Assembly: GCF_035974275.1 (NCBI RefSeq)
Contig: NZ_CP142422.1
Location: 930,001 to 994,000 of the forward strand
Direction of reading: 5' to 3'
Origin: Chryseobacterium sp. MYb264
GTDB lineage: Bacteria > Bacteroidota > Bacteroidia > Flavobacteriales > Weeksellaceae
DNA length: 64,000 nt
The first letter of the stretch is position 1; every line of letters begins with the position of its first letter. Of the stretch, positions 36,093-45,239 are shown one piece after another. The translations under genes and the position numbers were made by a program. The notes below the pieces were generated by a model, which searched no databases, was not told the DNA's origin, and saw only the letters and a program-made list of their open reading frames with translations.

Positions 36093-36920
36093 ATGTCAAT
36101 AATAACCCTAACTTCAGATTTCGGAAATTTGGATTACAGAGTAGCCGCTCTGAAAGGCAGTATCCTGTCTCTAAACCAGAAGGTTAATATTGTTGATATT
36201 ACTCACGATATTCAGGCTTTCAACCTTGTACAGACTTCGTACATTGTAAGAAATGCCTACAAACACTTTCCGAAAGGTACCATTCACATTCTTTCCGTTG
36301 ACAGTTTTCAGCATAAATCACGGAAAAATATTGTCTATAAATCCGCCGGCCATTATTTTATCGCTGCAGATAACGGACTTTTAAGTTTAATTTTTTTTGA
36401 TATTAAACCCGAAGCCATGTATGAAATCACCCTCAACAATAGGTTTGACGATGTCGTCAGCTTTACCTCGATGGATGTTTTTGTACCGGCAGCCGTACAT
36501 TTGGCCAATGGAGGACTTCCTGAAGTTATCGGCAGGAAGATTGAGCATGCCAAGCAGCTTTTGTTTCCTAAACCCGTGTATAATGAATCCGAAAAAATGA
36601 TTATTGGAGAGGTTACCTATATTGATAATTTCGGAAATATAATATCAAATATCGGTAAAGAATTTTTTGAAGGAATTGGAAAAGGATATGAAAATTTCAG
36701 GATAAAATTCAGAAATCTGGCGCTTTCAAAAGTGTTTTCCAGTCATACGGAAGTCGTTTCAGATTGGGATCGGGAAACTGAATTTCACGGACAGTCGGCA
36801 GCCATTTTCAATGACAGTCAGCTTTTAGAGTTAACGATCTATAAAGGAAGTAAAAAAAACGGAGCCAAGTCTCTGTTTGGAATGAATGTAGGAGAAAAAA
36901 TTTACATTGAATTTTCCTAA
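36093..36920 (+). CDS. SAM hydrolase/hydroxide adenosyltransferase (DUF62)
   Basis: A 275-residue protein from ATG 36093 (MSIITLTSDFGNLDYRVAAL); the frame continues ten residues upstream without support. TLTSDFG, VDITHDIQAFN, SVDSFQ and FIAADNGLLS mark the fold, and IDNFGNIISNI the C-terminal barrel. Homologues convert S-adenosylmethionine to adenosine and methionine or act as fluorinase relatives. A TAAATTTG box is at 36058-36065. Confidence 0.87.
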   Translation: MSIITLTSDFGNLDYRVAALKGSILSLNQKVNIVDITHDIQAFNLVQTSYIVRNAYKHFPKGTIHILSVDSFQHKSRKNIVYKSAGHYFIAADNGLLSLIFFDIKPEAMYEITLNNRFDDVVSFTSMDVFVPAAVHLANGGLPEVIGRKIEHAKQLLFPKPVYNESEKMIIGEVTYIDNFGNIISNIGKEFFEGIGKGYENFRIKFRNLALSKVFSSHTEVVSDWDRETEFHGQSAAIFNDSQLLELTIYKGSKKNGAKSLFGMNVGEKIYIEFS

Positions 36921-36955
36921 AATTTAATATTTCATAAAAAAATCGATTTTTTTTA

Positions 36956-36963
36956 TATATTTG
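36956..36963 (+). promoter_or_regulatory. Candidate -7 box of the E2 gene
   Basis: TATATTTG fits the Bacteroidota consensus TAnnTTTG and lies 21 bases before the E2 start codon. No clear TTG box is seen at -33. Confidence 0.45.
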
Positions 36964-36983
36964 TCAAAATCTAAAAATTAAAA

Positions 36984-38273
36984 ATGGCAGAATACAAATT
37001 ATTGCTTCCTTCCATGGGAGAAGGGGTTATGGAAGCGACAATTATCACTTGGTTGTTCAACGAAGGCGATAGTGTAAAGGAAGATGATTCCGTAGTAGAA
37101 ATTGCAACAGATAAGGTAGATTCAGACGTTCCGACACCCGTTTCGGGGAAAATTGTAAAGATTTTAAAACAGAAGGACGAGGTTGCAAAAGTAGGTGAAG
37201 CCATTGCTATTTTAGAAATTGAAGGTGAAGGTGAAAATACGGTAAAAGCGGAAACTCCGGTGGCTGCACCAGATGCTGAAACCTTAAAAACCATCGAACA
37301 GCCGCTACAGGTTGCTGCTTCTACAGAGTTTTCGGGAGATCTTTATCTCTCTCCTCTTGTAAAATCAATCGCACAACAGGAAAATATTTCTGAAACTGAA
37401 CTTAAATCTATCAAAGGAAGCGGTTTAGAAGGAAGAATTACCAAAGAAGATATTTTAGCTTACGTAAGCAACAGAGGAAACCAGCCTGCTCCACAGGTGG
37501 GGGCTACGGTAGCTTCTCAACCCGTTGCAACTTCAGCTCCGGCGGCTACCATTACTGCTGCTGCAGGTGATGAGATCATTCCGATGGACAGAATGAGAAA
37601 GATCATCGCTGAAAACATGGTGAAAGCCAAACAAATTGCTCCTCACGTTACTTCTTTCATTGAAACAGACGTAACCAACGTTGTAAAATGGAGAGCTAAA
37701 AACAAAGATATGTTTGAAAAGCGTGAAGGTGAAAAACTGACGTTCATGCCTATCTTCGTAAAAGCGATCGTAAAAGCAATTCAGGATTTCCCAATGATCA
37801 ATGTTTCTATCAGCGGAGATAATATTATTAAAAAGAAAAATATCAATATCGGTATGGCAACCGCCTTACCAGACGGTAATTTAATTGTTCCTGTTATTAA
37901 AAATGCAGATCAGTTATCACTTTCAGGTCTTGCAAAAGCCATCAATGATTTAGCTTACAGAGCGAGAAATAAGAAATTAAGACCTGAAGATACTCAGGGA
38001 GCGACCTATACGATCTCTAACGTAGGAAGCTTTGGAAACCTAATGGGAACCCCTATTATTCCTCAGCCTCAGGTAGCCATTATGGCAATCGGAGCCATCG
38101 TAAAAAAACCGGCTGTTCTTGAAACGAAAGATGGAGATGTGATTGCAATTCGTCAGTTGATGTTCATGTCTCACTCCTATGACCACAGAGTGGTAGACGG
38201 ATCTCTTGGCGGAATGATGCTGAAGCATGTTCACGATTACCTTGAAAACTGGGATCTGAACACCGAAATATAA
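36984..38273 (+). CDS. 2-oxoacid dehydrogenase E2, probably branched-chain type
   Basis: A 429-residue dihydrolipoyl acyltransferase. A lipoyl domain (EIATDKVDSDVPTPV, lipoylated Lys near 45) is followed by a flexible Ala/Pro linker, an E1/E3-binding domain (YLSPLVKSIAQQENISETEL, KGSGLEGRITKEDI) and the catalytic domain ending SHSYDHRVVDGSLGG. It stands apart from sucAB and resembles branched-chain rather than pyruvate E2. No E1 or E3 is adjacent. Confidence 0.85.
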   Translation: MAEYKLLLPSMGEGVMEATIITWLFNEGDSVKEDDSVVEIATDKVDSDVPTPVSGKIVKILKQKDEVAKVGEAIAILEIEGEGENTVKAETPVAAPDAETLKTIEQPLQVAASTEFSGDLYLSPLVKSIAQQENISETELKSIKGSGLEGRITKEDILAYVSNRGNQPAPQVGATVASQPVATSAPAATITAAAGDEIIPMDRMRKIIAENMVKAKQIAPHVTSFIETDVTNVVKWRAKNKDMFEKREGEKLTFMPIFVKAIVKAIQDFPMINVSISGDNIIKKKNINIGMATALPDGNLIVPVIKNADQLSLSGLAKAINDLAYRARNKKLRPEDTQGATYTISNVGSFGNLMGTPIIPQPQVAIMAIGAIVKKPAVLETKDGDVIAIRQLMFMSHSYDHRVVDGSLGGMMLKHVHDYLENWDLNTEI

Positions 38274-38388
38274 GTAATGAATAATTGGTAATGAGTAATT
38301 TTCACTTGCTGCTGATTGATTATAAATGATTAATGATAAGCGATAAATGATACAACTATCATGTTGAGCTTCTCGAAATCTGCAAAAT

Positions 38389-38418
38389 AAAACCTTCGAA
38401 TTTTTTCGGAGGTTTTTT
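38389..38418 (+). terminator. Terminator of the E2 gene
   Basis: The stem AAACCTTCGAA/TTCGGAGGTTT (one mismatch) is followed by a T run, about 115 bases past the stop. Confidence 0.7.
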
Positions 38419-38521
38419 ATTTGATAAGAGTGAAAAAATTTATATCTATTCCGGCAGGCGATGTAATATAATATGATCATCAACTATCTTACAATAAAAT
38501 AACAACCAATAGCCTCAAAAC

Positions 38522-38804
38522 ATGAAACACATTCATCTGACCGCTTTCACTTTAAATATATCGGCAATCGCTTTTTCGCAGCAAAACAATCAGTTTAAAT
38601 TGATTGACAACTATGCTAAAGAAGCTATTAAAGCCAATCAGATTCCCGGTCTGGCCATTGGTGTGATAAAAGACGGGAAAGTGATTTTTGAGCAATATTA
38701 CGAAACAGAAAATCTGGAAGATGCTAAAAAAGTGAGCGCAAATTCAATGTTTAGAATCGGCAGGGATGATTGCTGAAATAGAGGATTTGATGAAAAATAA
38801 TTAA
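38522..38804 (+). pseudogene. Serine hydrolase (beta-lactamase fold) reduced to its two ends
   Basis: The start reads as a signal peptide (TAFTLNISAIAFSQQ) then IDNYAKEAIKANQIPGLAIG, VIKDGKVIFEQYYETENL and SANSMFRIG, the N-terminus of a class C-related serine hydrolase just before the SxxK motif. The sequence then jumps to GMIAEIEDLMKNN, a typical C-terminal end in a different frame. The whole catalytic core is missing, so it is a deletion relic. Confidence 0.75.
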
Positions 38805-39229
38805 AGCTTTGTTGGTTGATAACAAAGACGTAACGTTTTTTAATATTAAAATTGTTCTAAGGCACAAAGCACTTCGACAGGCTCACTGTGACATTTCTAA
38901 TACTAAATTTTTATTACAAAAAATATGCAGTTTTAAATTTTATCGAAGATAAAATCTTTGTGCCTTAAAATACGTTCAACACGAATTCAATCTTGCGCCT
39001 TCGCGATTAACCAACAACATTTAAACAATTCTATAAAATCAATCTCAACAAAAGTTGGGATTTTTTTATTTGCAAATTTTAATTAAATAATTTTATCTTT
39101 AGAACAAAACTGATCAATGTTTAAAGTTGAATTTTAAACTAATTATAAATCAGTTTAATGAATGATACATCAGAACACAGATTAGAAGATTGATAATTTA
39201 ACCGTATTTTTGCCCCTCAAAATTAGCAA
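38805..39229. other. Intergenic region with repeat fragments
   Basis: No gene. It contains AAGGCACAAAGCACTTCGAC and TTTATCGAAGATAAAATCTT (a small perfect hairpin), both variants of spacer repeats seen near 15350 and 42600, and an inverted repeat AATCTCAACAAAAGTTGGGATT with a T run at about 39045-39068. A TATTTTTG box lies at 39205-39212 before the channel gene. Confidence 0.5.
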
Positions 39230-40588
39230 ATGTTGAAAATTTTCACCCTCATCCGACGAAGTCTTAAAAAATCCTTCGACAACATCCGCAACGAACAACT
39301 GAAACTGAATATGCTTCAGGCAATCCCTTTTTGGATAGGCTCAGTCATTACCGGCTTTATTGCCGTGATGTATGCTCAGTTATTTGCGTGGGGGGAAAAC
39401 TTGCTTCATTTTATACTGAATTGGCATGCCTGGATGATCTTCATTATTGCCCCGATTGGCTTTGTACTTTCGTGGTGGCTGGTGAAAGAATTTGCACCCA
39501 ACGCCAAAGGAAGCGGAATTCCTCAGGTAATGGCAGCTGTAGAATTGGCAAATCCGAAGGAGCATAGAAAAATCCGAAGTTTATTAAGCTTAAAAATCAT
39601 TGTCTTAAAAATCATTTCTTCCGTTGTTTTAGTTATTGGCGGTGGCGCGGTGGGTCGTGAAGGCCCGACCATTCAGATTGCGGGTTCTGTTTTCAGAAAA
39701 GTAAACGAATACCTTCCGGAATGGTGGCCGAAAATATCAAAGAAAAACATGATTATGACGGGCGCGGCAGCCGGATTGGCAGCAGCATTTAACACTCCTC
39801 TGGGCGGAATTGTTTTTGCCGTTGAAGAGCTTTCAAAGACCCACATCAATTATTTTAAAACAGCTTTATTTACCGCAGTTATCATCGCAGGGCTAACAGC
39901 TCAGACGTTGGCAGGCTCCTATTTATATTTAGGATACCCCAAAACACATGATGTCTCTCTCATGGTCATGTTTCCTATTATTTTAGTTGCGGGCATCGCA
40001 GGTATCTTGGCCAGCCAGCTTTCTGTAACCATGTTAAAAATGAACGACTGGAAAAAAAGAAAATTAAAAACGGACAGAGCCAATGTTTTATTTCTGGTAG
40101 CTTGTGCTTTAATCATAGCTTCTATTGCTTATTTTATCAATCAGGAAATTCTGGGCTCCGGAAAGGAAATTATGGAACGGGTGCTCTTCACAAAAAATAA
40201 ACATGAAGAATGGTATGTCCCTATTTTAAGAATGCTGGGTCCTGCCCTATCCTTTACCTCCGGAGGGGCAGGCGGAATTTTTGCACCGGCTTTAACGGCC
40301 GGAGCAAGCATTGGATCTGTAATTTCAGGAGCAATTCATTTAACTCCCAACGAAACAAATGTGGTGGTGCTGGCGGGAATGGTGGCCTTTTTAACAGGCA
40401 TTACCCGTGCGCCATTTACCTCTGCGATCATTGTGCTGGAAATGACGGACAGGCATTCTTTAATCTTTCATTTAATGCTTGGAGGCATGGTTTCTTCCAT
40501 TGCTTCGATTCTGGTAAGCAGACATTCTCTGTATGATATCATTAAAGTGAATTTTCTGACAGAAATAAGAGAGGAAAAAGATAAATAA
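39230..40588 (+). CDS. ClC-type chloride channel/antiporter
   Basis: A 452-residue ClC protein with the ion-path motifs GSGIPQV near 97, [11 protein letters not shown] near 140 (gating Glu present) and [15 protein letters not shown] near 345. No CBS domains follow the membrane part. The gating glutamate suggests channel or Cl-/H+ exchanger activity; the internal proton glutamate was not located. Bacterial members help acid resistance or anion balance. Confidence 0.92.
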   Translation: MLKIFTLIRRSLKKSFDNIRNEQLKLNMLQAIPFWIGSVITGFIAVMYAQLFAWGENLLHFILNWHAWMIFIIAPIGFVLSWWLVKEFAPNAKGSGIPQVMAAVELANPKEHRKIRSLLSLKIIVLKIISSVVLVIGGGAVGREGPTIQIAGSVFRKVNEYLPEWWPKISKKNMIMTGAAAGLAAAFNTPLGGIVFAVEELSKTHINYFKTALFTAVIIAGLTAQTLAGSYLYLGYPKTHDVSLMVMFPIILVAGIAGILASQLSVTMLKMNDWKKRKLKTDRANVLFLVACALIIASIAYFINQEILGSGKEIMERVLFTKNKHEEWYVPILRMLGPALSFTSGGAGGIFAPALTAGASIGSVISGAIHLTPNETNVVVLAGMVAFLTGITRAPFTSAIIVLEMTDRHSLIFHLMLGGMVSSIASILVSRHSLYDIIKVNFLTEIREEKDK

Positions 40589-40684
40589 AGGACACGATTT
40601 TTATTTTAAGGTGATTCGTAGGATTCTGATATGCAACGACTCTCAATCTGAGAACGGCAACCCGTACAAATATTGTCCGATCTA

Positions 40685-40715
40685 TTGCATATTACAAATA
40701 AATTCTCTACTTTTG
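40685..40715 (+). promoter_or_regulatory. Promoter of the rpsF operon
   Basis: TTG at 40685-40687 and TACTTTTG at 40708-40715 with a 20-base spacer match the Bacteroidota -33/-7 consensus (TTG and TAnnTTTG). The position supports ATG 40749 as the start, since the box would lie inside a longer reading. Confidence 0.7.
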
Positions 40716-40748
40716 CACCTCGAAATAATTAACAAATTTTTTAACATT

Positions 40749-41090
40749 ATGAACAATTACGAAACTGTTTTCATTTTAACTCCCGTTCTATCTGAAGCTC
40801 AGGTGGAGGAAGCAGTGAACAAGTATGTAGATCTTATCAAAGAAAAGAACTGCGAAATCGTTGCTAAAGAAAACTGGGGATTAAAAAAATTAGCGTACCC
40901 AATCCAATTGAAAAAGAATGGGTTCTATACTTTAATCGAATTTAAAGGTGAAGGTTCTGTAGTTGCTGATTTAGAATTAGCATTCAAACGTGACGAGAGA
41001 GTAATCCGTTACCTTACTACAAAACTAGACAAGCATGCTGTAGAGTACGCTGTAACAAGAAGAGCTAAAGTAAAAGCAGCTAAAGCTTAA
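40749..41090 (+). CDS. rpsF: 30S ribosomal protein bS6
   Basis: The protein has 113 residues from ATG 40749 ([20 protein letters not shown]); an in-frame extension to 40611 covers the promoter and is not used. The core [20 protein letters not shown] and [15 protein letters not shown] are typical. It heads rpsF-rpsR-rplI. Confidence 0.96.
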   Translation: MNNYETVFILTPVLSEAQVEEAVNKYVDLIKEKNCEIVAKENWGLKKLAYPIQLKKNGFYTLIEFKGEGSVVADLELAFKRDERVIRYLTTKLDKHAVEYAVTRRAKVKAAKA

Positions 41091-41122
41091 TTAATTAACC
41101 CAATTTTTAAAAAAGACAAGAC

Positions 41123-41425
41123 ATGGCAATAGATGATATGGCTAAACAAGCCTCAGCTGGAGGAGAATCAGAAGTAAAATTCCTTACTCCACTTGATATC
41201 AATACAAAATCTGAAAAGAAATATTGTAGATTCAAAAAATTCGGAATTAAGCACGTTGATTACAAAGATGCTGATTTCTTATTACAGTTCGTAAACGAGC
41301 AAGGTAAAATCTTACCAAGAAGATACACTGGAACTTCTTTAAAATACCAAAGAAAAGTTTCTGCTGCGATCAAAAGAGCAAGACACCTTTCTTTACTACC
41401 TTACGTAGCTGACTTATTGAAATAA
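41123..41425 (+). CDS. rpsR: 30S ribosomal protein bS18
   Basis: A 100-residue bS18 with an N-terminal extension before [19 protein letters not shown]; the RNA-binding [20 protein letters not shown] and [12 protein letters not shown] end are conserved. It lies 32 bases after rpsF. Confidence 0.96.
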   Translation: MAIDDMAKQASAGGESEVKFLTPLDINTKSEKKYCRFKKFGIKHVDYKDADFLLQFVNEQGKILPRRYTGTSLKYQRKVSAAIKRARHLSLLPYVADLLK

Positions 41426-41504
41426 GACAAAATAAATAAAAGAAGAGCGCAATCTCTTCTTTTGTTGCTGAATAAATAATTAATTCTAACTTAATTTAGA
41501 TTGA

Positions 41505-41570
41505 TAGATTTCAGATTTTAGATTTCAGACTTAATGTCTAATATCTAGCATCTAATATCTAACATCTAGA
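41505..41570 (+). repeat. 14-bp tandem AT-rich repeats before rplI
   Basis: AGATTTCAGATTTT is followed by AGATTTCAGACTTA, then TCTAATATCTAGCA by TCTAATATCTAACA and a partial third, so two related 14-bp units are each repeated. They sit in the 165-base rpsR-rplI spacer. Confidence 0.75.
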
Positions 41571-41590
41571 TCCTAAAAAAGGACAACAAC

Positions 41591-42109
41591 ATGAAAATTA
41601 TCCTAAAACAAGACGTAGAAAACTTAGGTCTTGAATTCGATACCGTAAATGTAAAAAACGGTTATGCCAGAAACTTCCTAATCCCTCAAGGATTCGCACT
41701 TTTAGCTACTCCTAAGAACATTGCAGCTCTTGAAGCTACTTTGGAGGCTAGAAAAGAAGAAGAAGCTAAATTAATCGCTGCTGCTAACGCTGTCGTTGAT
41801 CAATTGAAGAAAACTTCTATTACTATCCCTGCAAAAGTAGGATCTGGTGATAAATTATTCGGATCTATCAACAATGCAGATCTTTCTGCTGCTCTTGCTA
41901 AAGCTGGAGTTTCTGTAGAGAAGAAATATATCAGAATCCCTGGGAACACTATCAAGAGAACTGGTAAAGTAACTGCTAACATCAGATTACACAGAAACGT
42001 TGAGTACAACTTCGAATTCGATATCGTATCTGACGCTCCAGTTGAAGCTCCTAAACCAGCTGCTCCTAAAGCTAAAGTTGAAGAAACTCCTTCTACTGAA
42101 GAAGCTTAA
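41591..42109 (+). CDS. rplI: 50S ribosomal protein bL9
   Basis: A 172-residue bL9: LGLEFDTVNVKNGYARNFLI is the conserved N-terminal domain; the C-terminal domain ends near residue 148 and is followed by an extra Ala/Pro/Lys/Glu tail (APKPAAPKAKVEETPSTEEA). It lies at the end of the operon before a strong terminator. Confidence 0.96.
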   Translation: MKIILKQDVENLGLEFDTVNVKNGYARNFLIPQGFALLATPKNIAALEATLEARKEEEAKLIAAANAVVDQLKKTSITIPAKVGSGDKLFGSINNADLSAALAKAGVSVEKKYIRIPGNTIKRTGKVTANIRLHRNVEYNFEFDIVSDAPVEAPKPAAPKAKVEETPSTEEA

Positions 42110-42138
42110 TCAAAAAGAGATTTTTCTCAAATATACAG

Positions 42139-42166
42139 AACCACTTCTTTTGAAGTGGTTTTTTTA
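42139..42166 (+). terminator. Terminator of rpsF-rpsR-rplI
   Basis: A 9-bp stem AACCACTTC/GAAGTGGTT with a T run follows 30 bases after rplI. Confidence 0.88.
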
Positions 42167-42362
42167 TGTAATTGCGAGGAGCCAAGTGACGAAGCAATCT
42201 CTATCTTTATAATCTTTTAGGGATCCGTATTAAAACTTGGAGAGTAAACAGAAAGTTTGTCACCCCCGTAGGGATCTTAGAAAATAGGGCTAGAACAATT
42301 CTTACTTTTCTCTTTAACGCTATCGATCGCTAAAGCTTTACCTCTCATTTTGAATATTTCCT

Positions 42363-42500
42363 TTCGCAACGGCGTTTTACTCAGCAAATGATAGCCCTGC
42401 TGTATGCTTTTATTATTTGAACACAAAGTTCTCAAAAGTTATTTACTACTACTCGTTTTAAGGCTCACCAAGCCGTTCTATTGATAAAAGATCGAGAAGG
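42363..42500 (+). repeat. Long dispersed repeat, copy inverted to 53172-53310
   Basis: From TTCGCAACGGCGTT through CAGCAAATGATAGCCCTGCT and TATTATTTGAACACAAAGT to ACTACTACTCGTTTTAAGGC and CCGTTCTA, it matches the reverse complement of 53183-53309 with only a handful of differences. Similarity seems to extend into the RHS-associated fragment beyond (ATAAAAGATCG against ATAAAAGACCG). Confidence 0.85.
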
Positions 42501-42778
42501 TTAAGCAATAAAAATCAACAGCAGAATCTGTGAAAATCCGTGTATTCTGTGGGAAATAAAAAGTATTTTTGCATTCGTGGCGATAATATGCAGCCCTCAA
42601 TTTTATCTTTGATAAAATCCTTGCGCCTTAAAAACATAAAGTATTAAAAATATCTTTGCGGCTTCGCAAAAAACCAACAGAGGAAGCAATGGTTCGATCT
42701 GTGCCAAATAAAATATTGGTGCATTCGTGGCAAAAGGAAAATATCTAAACAATTTCTCTCCAAATTGATCATTTTTAG
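42501..42778 (-). repeat. Inverted set of CCACGAATG/cassette-arm repeats
   Basis: Read on the minus strand it carries CCACGAATGCACCAATAT, AAGGCGCAAGGATTTTATC and TTTCCCACAGAATACACGGA, the same blocks as 15190-15600. It is a scrambled, inverted copy ending next to the Flavo-1-like element. Confidence 0.75.
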
Positions 42779-42846
42779 AAGCTATTTCCCGCTTTCCATT
42801 ACAATCTTTTTTTTCAAAAAAGGATTTTCATTGCAATCGGGGCTAG
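42779..42846 (-). ncRNA. Structured intergenic element, Flavo-1-like, copy 3
   Basis: On the minus strand it reads CTAGCCCCGATTGCAATG, a short hairpin ATCCTTTTTTGAAAAAAAAG and GGAAAGCGGGAAATAGCTTC. The GCGGGCGGAGC insert of copies 1 and 4 is absent, so this is a minimal form. Confidence 0.5.
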
Positions 42847-42957
42847 AATTTCAGTCATTAAATCAAATGACAGCCAAATATTTTGCTCGATTGAAGATCA
42901 TATTTTTGTCATAATTTTTGAAGATCCTCAAACACAAAAACTCTCCCACTCTCAAAC

Positions 42958-43758
42958 TTAATCGCCTCTCAGCTTTTGCAGATACTCCGTCGGCGGAATT
43001 CCGATTACCTTCTTAAAAATATTACTGAAGGACGATAAGCTGTTATACCCTACCATCATTGAAATTTCGTACATATTATACTTATCTTCGAGCATAAGCT
43101 CCAATGAACGGGTAATGCGTAATGCACGCAGGAAACGAACGTAATTCATGCCCAGAATCTCTTTAAACTTTCTAGATAGAGTTCTTGTACTCATTCCGAA
43201 TTCTTTCGCGGTAGATTCTATCGTTAAGGGTTTTTCAAGGTTCGCATGAATATACTTCGCAATTTTCAGCAGCGTTTCATCCTGCGGAAAAGGATGCTGA
43301 ACAGGAAATGCCATTTTTTTTTCTCTTTTTTGTGGCAAAATACCTTTTAATGCTTTAAGGAAATAGTATTTATTTACATCTTTCTTTGTGATTTTACCAT
43401 CCCAACCTTTTGTGTGTAAAATCATTTCCCTTAACAGGTGACTTACCGAATAAATATTAATTTCATCAAAAAAGCCATCTTCAGTTTCTTCTTTTTTGAA
43501 ATAAAAATTAAAAAGATCAACACTGTGGCTGGTGGAAAAAATATAGTGCGGAGTACCTGCCGGAATCCACATAAAACATCTCGCCGGAAGATACCAGTGT
43601 TTCTGATCCGTAAAAATATGTACAATACCGCCTTCTGCGTACACCATCTGTGCAGAACTGTGATGATGGATCTCTGTTTTTATCCCTCCTGAGAGAACAT
43701 TATACACATAAAATTCGGCGTCATCTTCTTCGACGGCTCCAAAATGACTGTTATTCAT
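42958..43758 (-). CDS. AraC-family transcriptional regulator
   Basis: A 266-residue regulator: an N-terminal cupin-like sensing domain (VLSGGIKTEIHHHSSAQMVY with a His cluster, and WYLPARCFMWIPAGTPHYIF) and two C-terminal helix-turn-helix units (TIESTAKEFGMSTRTLSRKF, ISMMVGYNSLSSFSNIFKKV). It is divergent from the efflux genes with a 138-base gap and probably regulates them. Confidence 0.9.
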   Translation of the reverse strand: MNNSHFGAVEEDDAEFYVYNVLSGGIKTEIHHHSSAQMVYAEGGIVHIFTDQKHWYLPARCFMWIPAGTPHYIFSTSHSVDLFNFYFKKEETEDGFFDEINIYSVSHLLREMILHTKGWDGKITKKDVNKYYFLKALKGILPQKREKKMAFPVQHPFPQDETLLKIAKYIHANLEKPLTIESTAKEFGMSTRTLSRKFKEILGMNYVRFLRALRITRSLELMLEDKYNMYEISMMVGYNSLSSFSNIFKKVIGIPPTEYLQKLRGD

Positions 43759-43847
43759 GAAATAAAGGTAAGAAGAAAATTTTCAATTTGGCGTAAATGA
43801 TAAAATCTTTTTCTGTTTTCACAAATCAAGGGCAGGCGTATGCATTG

Positions 43848-43855
43848 TAAATTTG
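43848..43855 (+). promoter_or_regulatory. Candidate -7 box of the efflux operon
   Basis: TAAATTTG fits TAnnTTTG, 41 bases before the chosen TolC start. The -33 region is poor, as expected for an activator-dependent promoter near an AraC gene (inference). Confidence 0.45.
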
Positions 43856-43896
43856 CAGTATCAAAATCATTCCTTCAAAAAATCTTTAATTTAATT

Positions 43897-45234
43897 ATGA
43901 ATATGATATTTAACGCATGCAGATATCAGTGCATGGCGTTGTGCTTATTACTGATAAGCTATAATGTACAATCACAAGTGATCGATTTCCAGCATCTTGC
44001 TTTACAGGAAGCTATAGAGATTGGCTTAAAGAATAACAAGAATATTAAAATAAGCCATTTAAAAAACGAAATGTCCGAGACCAAAGAGAAGGATCTTAAG
44101 ATGGAAAAACTACCGGACATTGAATTTCACACAAGCTATAATCAGGTGACCAATCTTTTCCAGCATGAAGGAGGCGTTTTTTCAAAAGCGACAAAATACA
44201 ATATCATCAACGGGATGTATGATTTTACGCTTTCTGCTTCCATTCCGGTGTATATGGGTGGAAAAATCAAAAATACAGAGAAAAAAGCGGCTATTGACAC
44301 CGAAATTTCTTCATTAAAAACCCATTTGGACGAAAGACAGCTGAAAATGGAAATTATTACAGCTTTCCTTCAGATCCATCATTTAAAAGAGCAACAAAGC
44401 CTTATTAATGATAAAATGAAAGAAGATTCTGTGAACATCAGACAGGTAAAATCATTGAAAGCAAACGGCGTGGTGACCGTGAATGAAGTGCTGAGAACCT
44501 CTTTACAACTTTCTAATCACAAAATGAGCTGGACGGAGCTGGACAACGATATTCAGATTGCAGAACATAAATTGAAAACGATCCTTTCTCTTCCCGAAAC
44601 TCAGGAAATGCACGTAGACACTGAAGATTTGATTTCAGAAAATACAGAAATCCCTTATGTGGATGAACTCACGGAAACTGCTTTACATAAAAATGAATCA
44701 GTCGAAATGGCGAGTAAAAATCTTTCGCTTAAACAGTTGGATCAAAAAATTACAAAAGCGAATTATTTACCGAAAATTACCGCAGGTGGAGAATATTTTT
44801 TAAAGTATCCGAATATGATGTTCTTTCCTCCCGAGCCTTACGCTTATCGCTTAGGAATGTTGGGAGTCAACCTTACCTACCCTATCGAAAGTTTGTATAA
44901 AAATAAATACAAAATGCAGGAATCAAGGGAAAATATAAGCCTCGCCAAACTTCAGATTGAAGAAAATGAGGAAAATATAAGACATAAGGTATATGAAGCG
45001 TATAAAAAATTCGAAGAGACCGATCAAAAGGTAAAAATTTCAGAAGAAGCGATTACTCAGGCAAAAGAAAACTACAGAATTGTAAGAACGAAATATGCCA
45101 ACAAACTAAGCTTAATCACCGAACTGATCGATGCCGACAACGCTTATCTTGAAGCACAGTCGAACCTTATTTCCGTAAAAATCAACAGACAACTTAAATA
45201 TTATCAACTCCAATACACGATTGGAAACTTATAA
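43897..45234 (+). CDS. TolC-family outer membrane efflux protein
   Basis: A 445-residue protein from ATG 43897 (MNMIFNACRYQCMALCLLLI, signal ending QSQ); upstream in-frame residues overlap the promoter. FQHLALQEAIEIGLKNNKNI opens the repeat and long coiled-coil helices follow, with conserved AKENYRIVRTKYANKLSLIT and LIDADNAYLEAQSNLI. It forms the exit duct for the HlyD-MFS pair downstream. Confidence 0.9.
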   Translation: MNMIFNACRYQCMALCLLLISYNVQSQVIDFQHLALQEAIEIGLKNNKNIKISHLKNEMSETKEKDLKMEKLPDIEFHTSYNQVTNLFQHEGGVFSKATKYNIINGMYDFTLSASIPVYMGGKIKNTEKKAAIDTEISSLKTHLDERQLKMEIITAFLQIHHLKEQQSLINDKMKEDSVNIRQVKSLKANGVVTVNEVLRTSLQLSNHKMSWTELDNDIQIAEHKLKTILSLPETQEMHVDTEDLISENTEIPYVDELTETALHKNESVEMASKNLSLKQLDQKITKANYLPKITAGGEYFLKYPNMMFFPPEPYAYRLGMLGVNLTYPIESLYKNKYKMQESRENISLAKLQIEENEENIRHKVYEAYKKFEETDQKVKISEEAITQAKENYRIVRTKYANKLSLITELIDADNAYLEAQSNLISVKINRQLKYYQLQYTIGNL

Positions 45235-45239
45235 AAACT

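Noticed and set aside
40611..40748. N-terminal extension of rpsF
   Set aside because: The extension spans a good TTG-N20-TACTTTTG promoter and is not seen in bS6 proteins.
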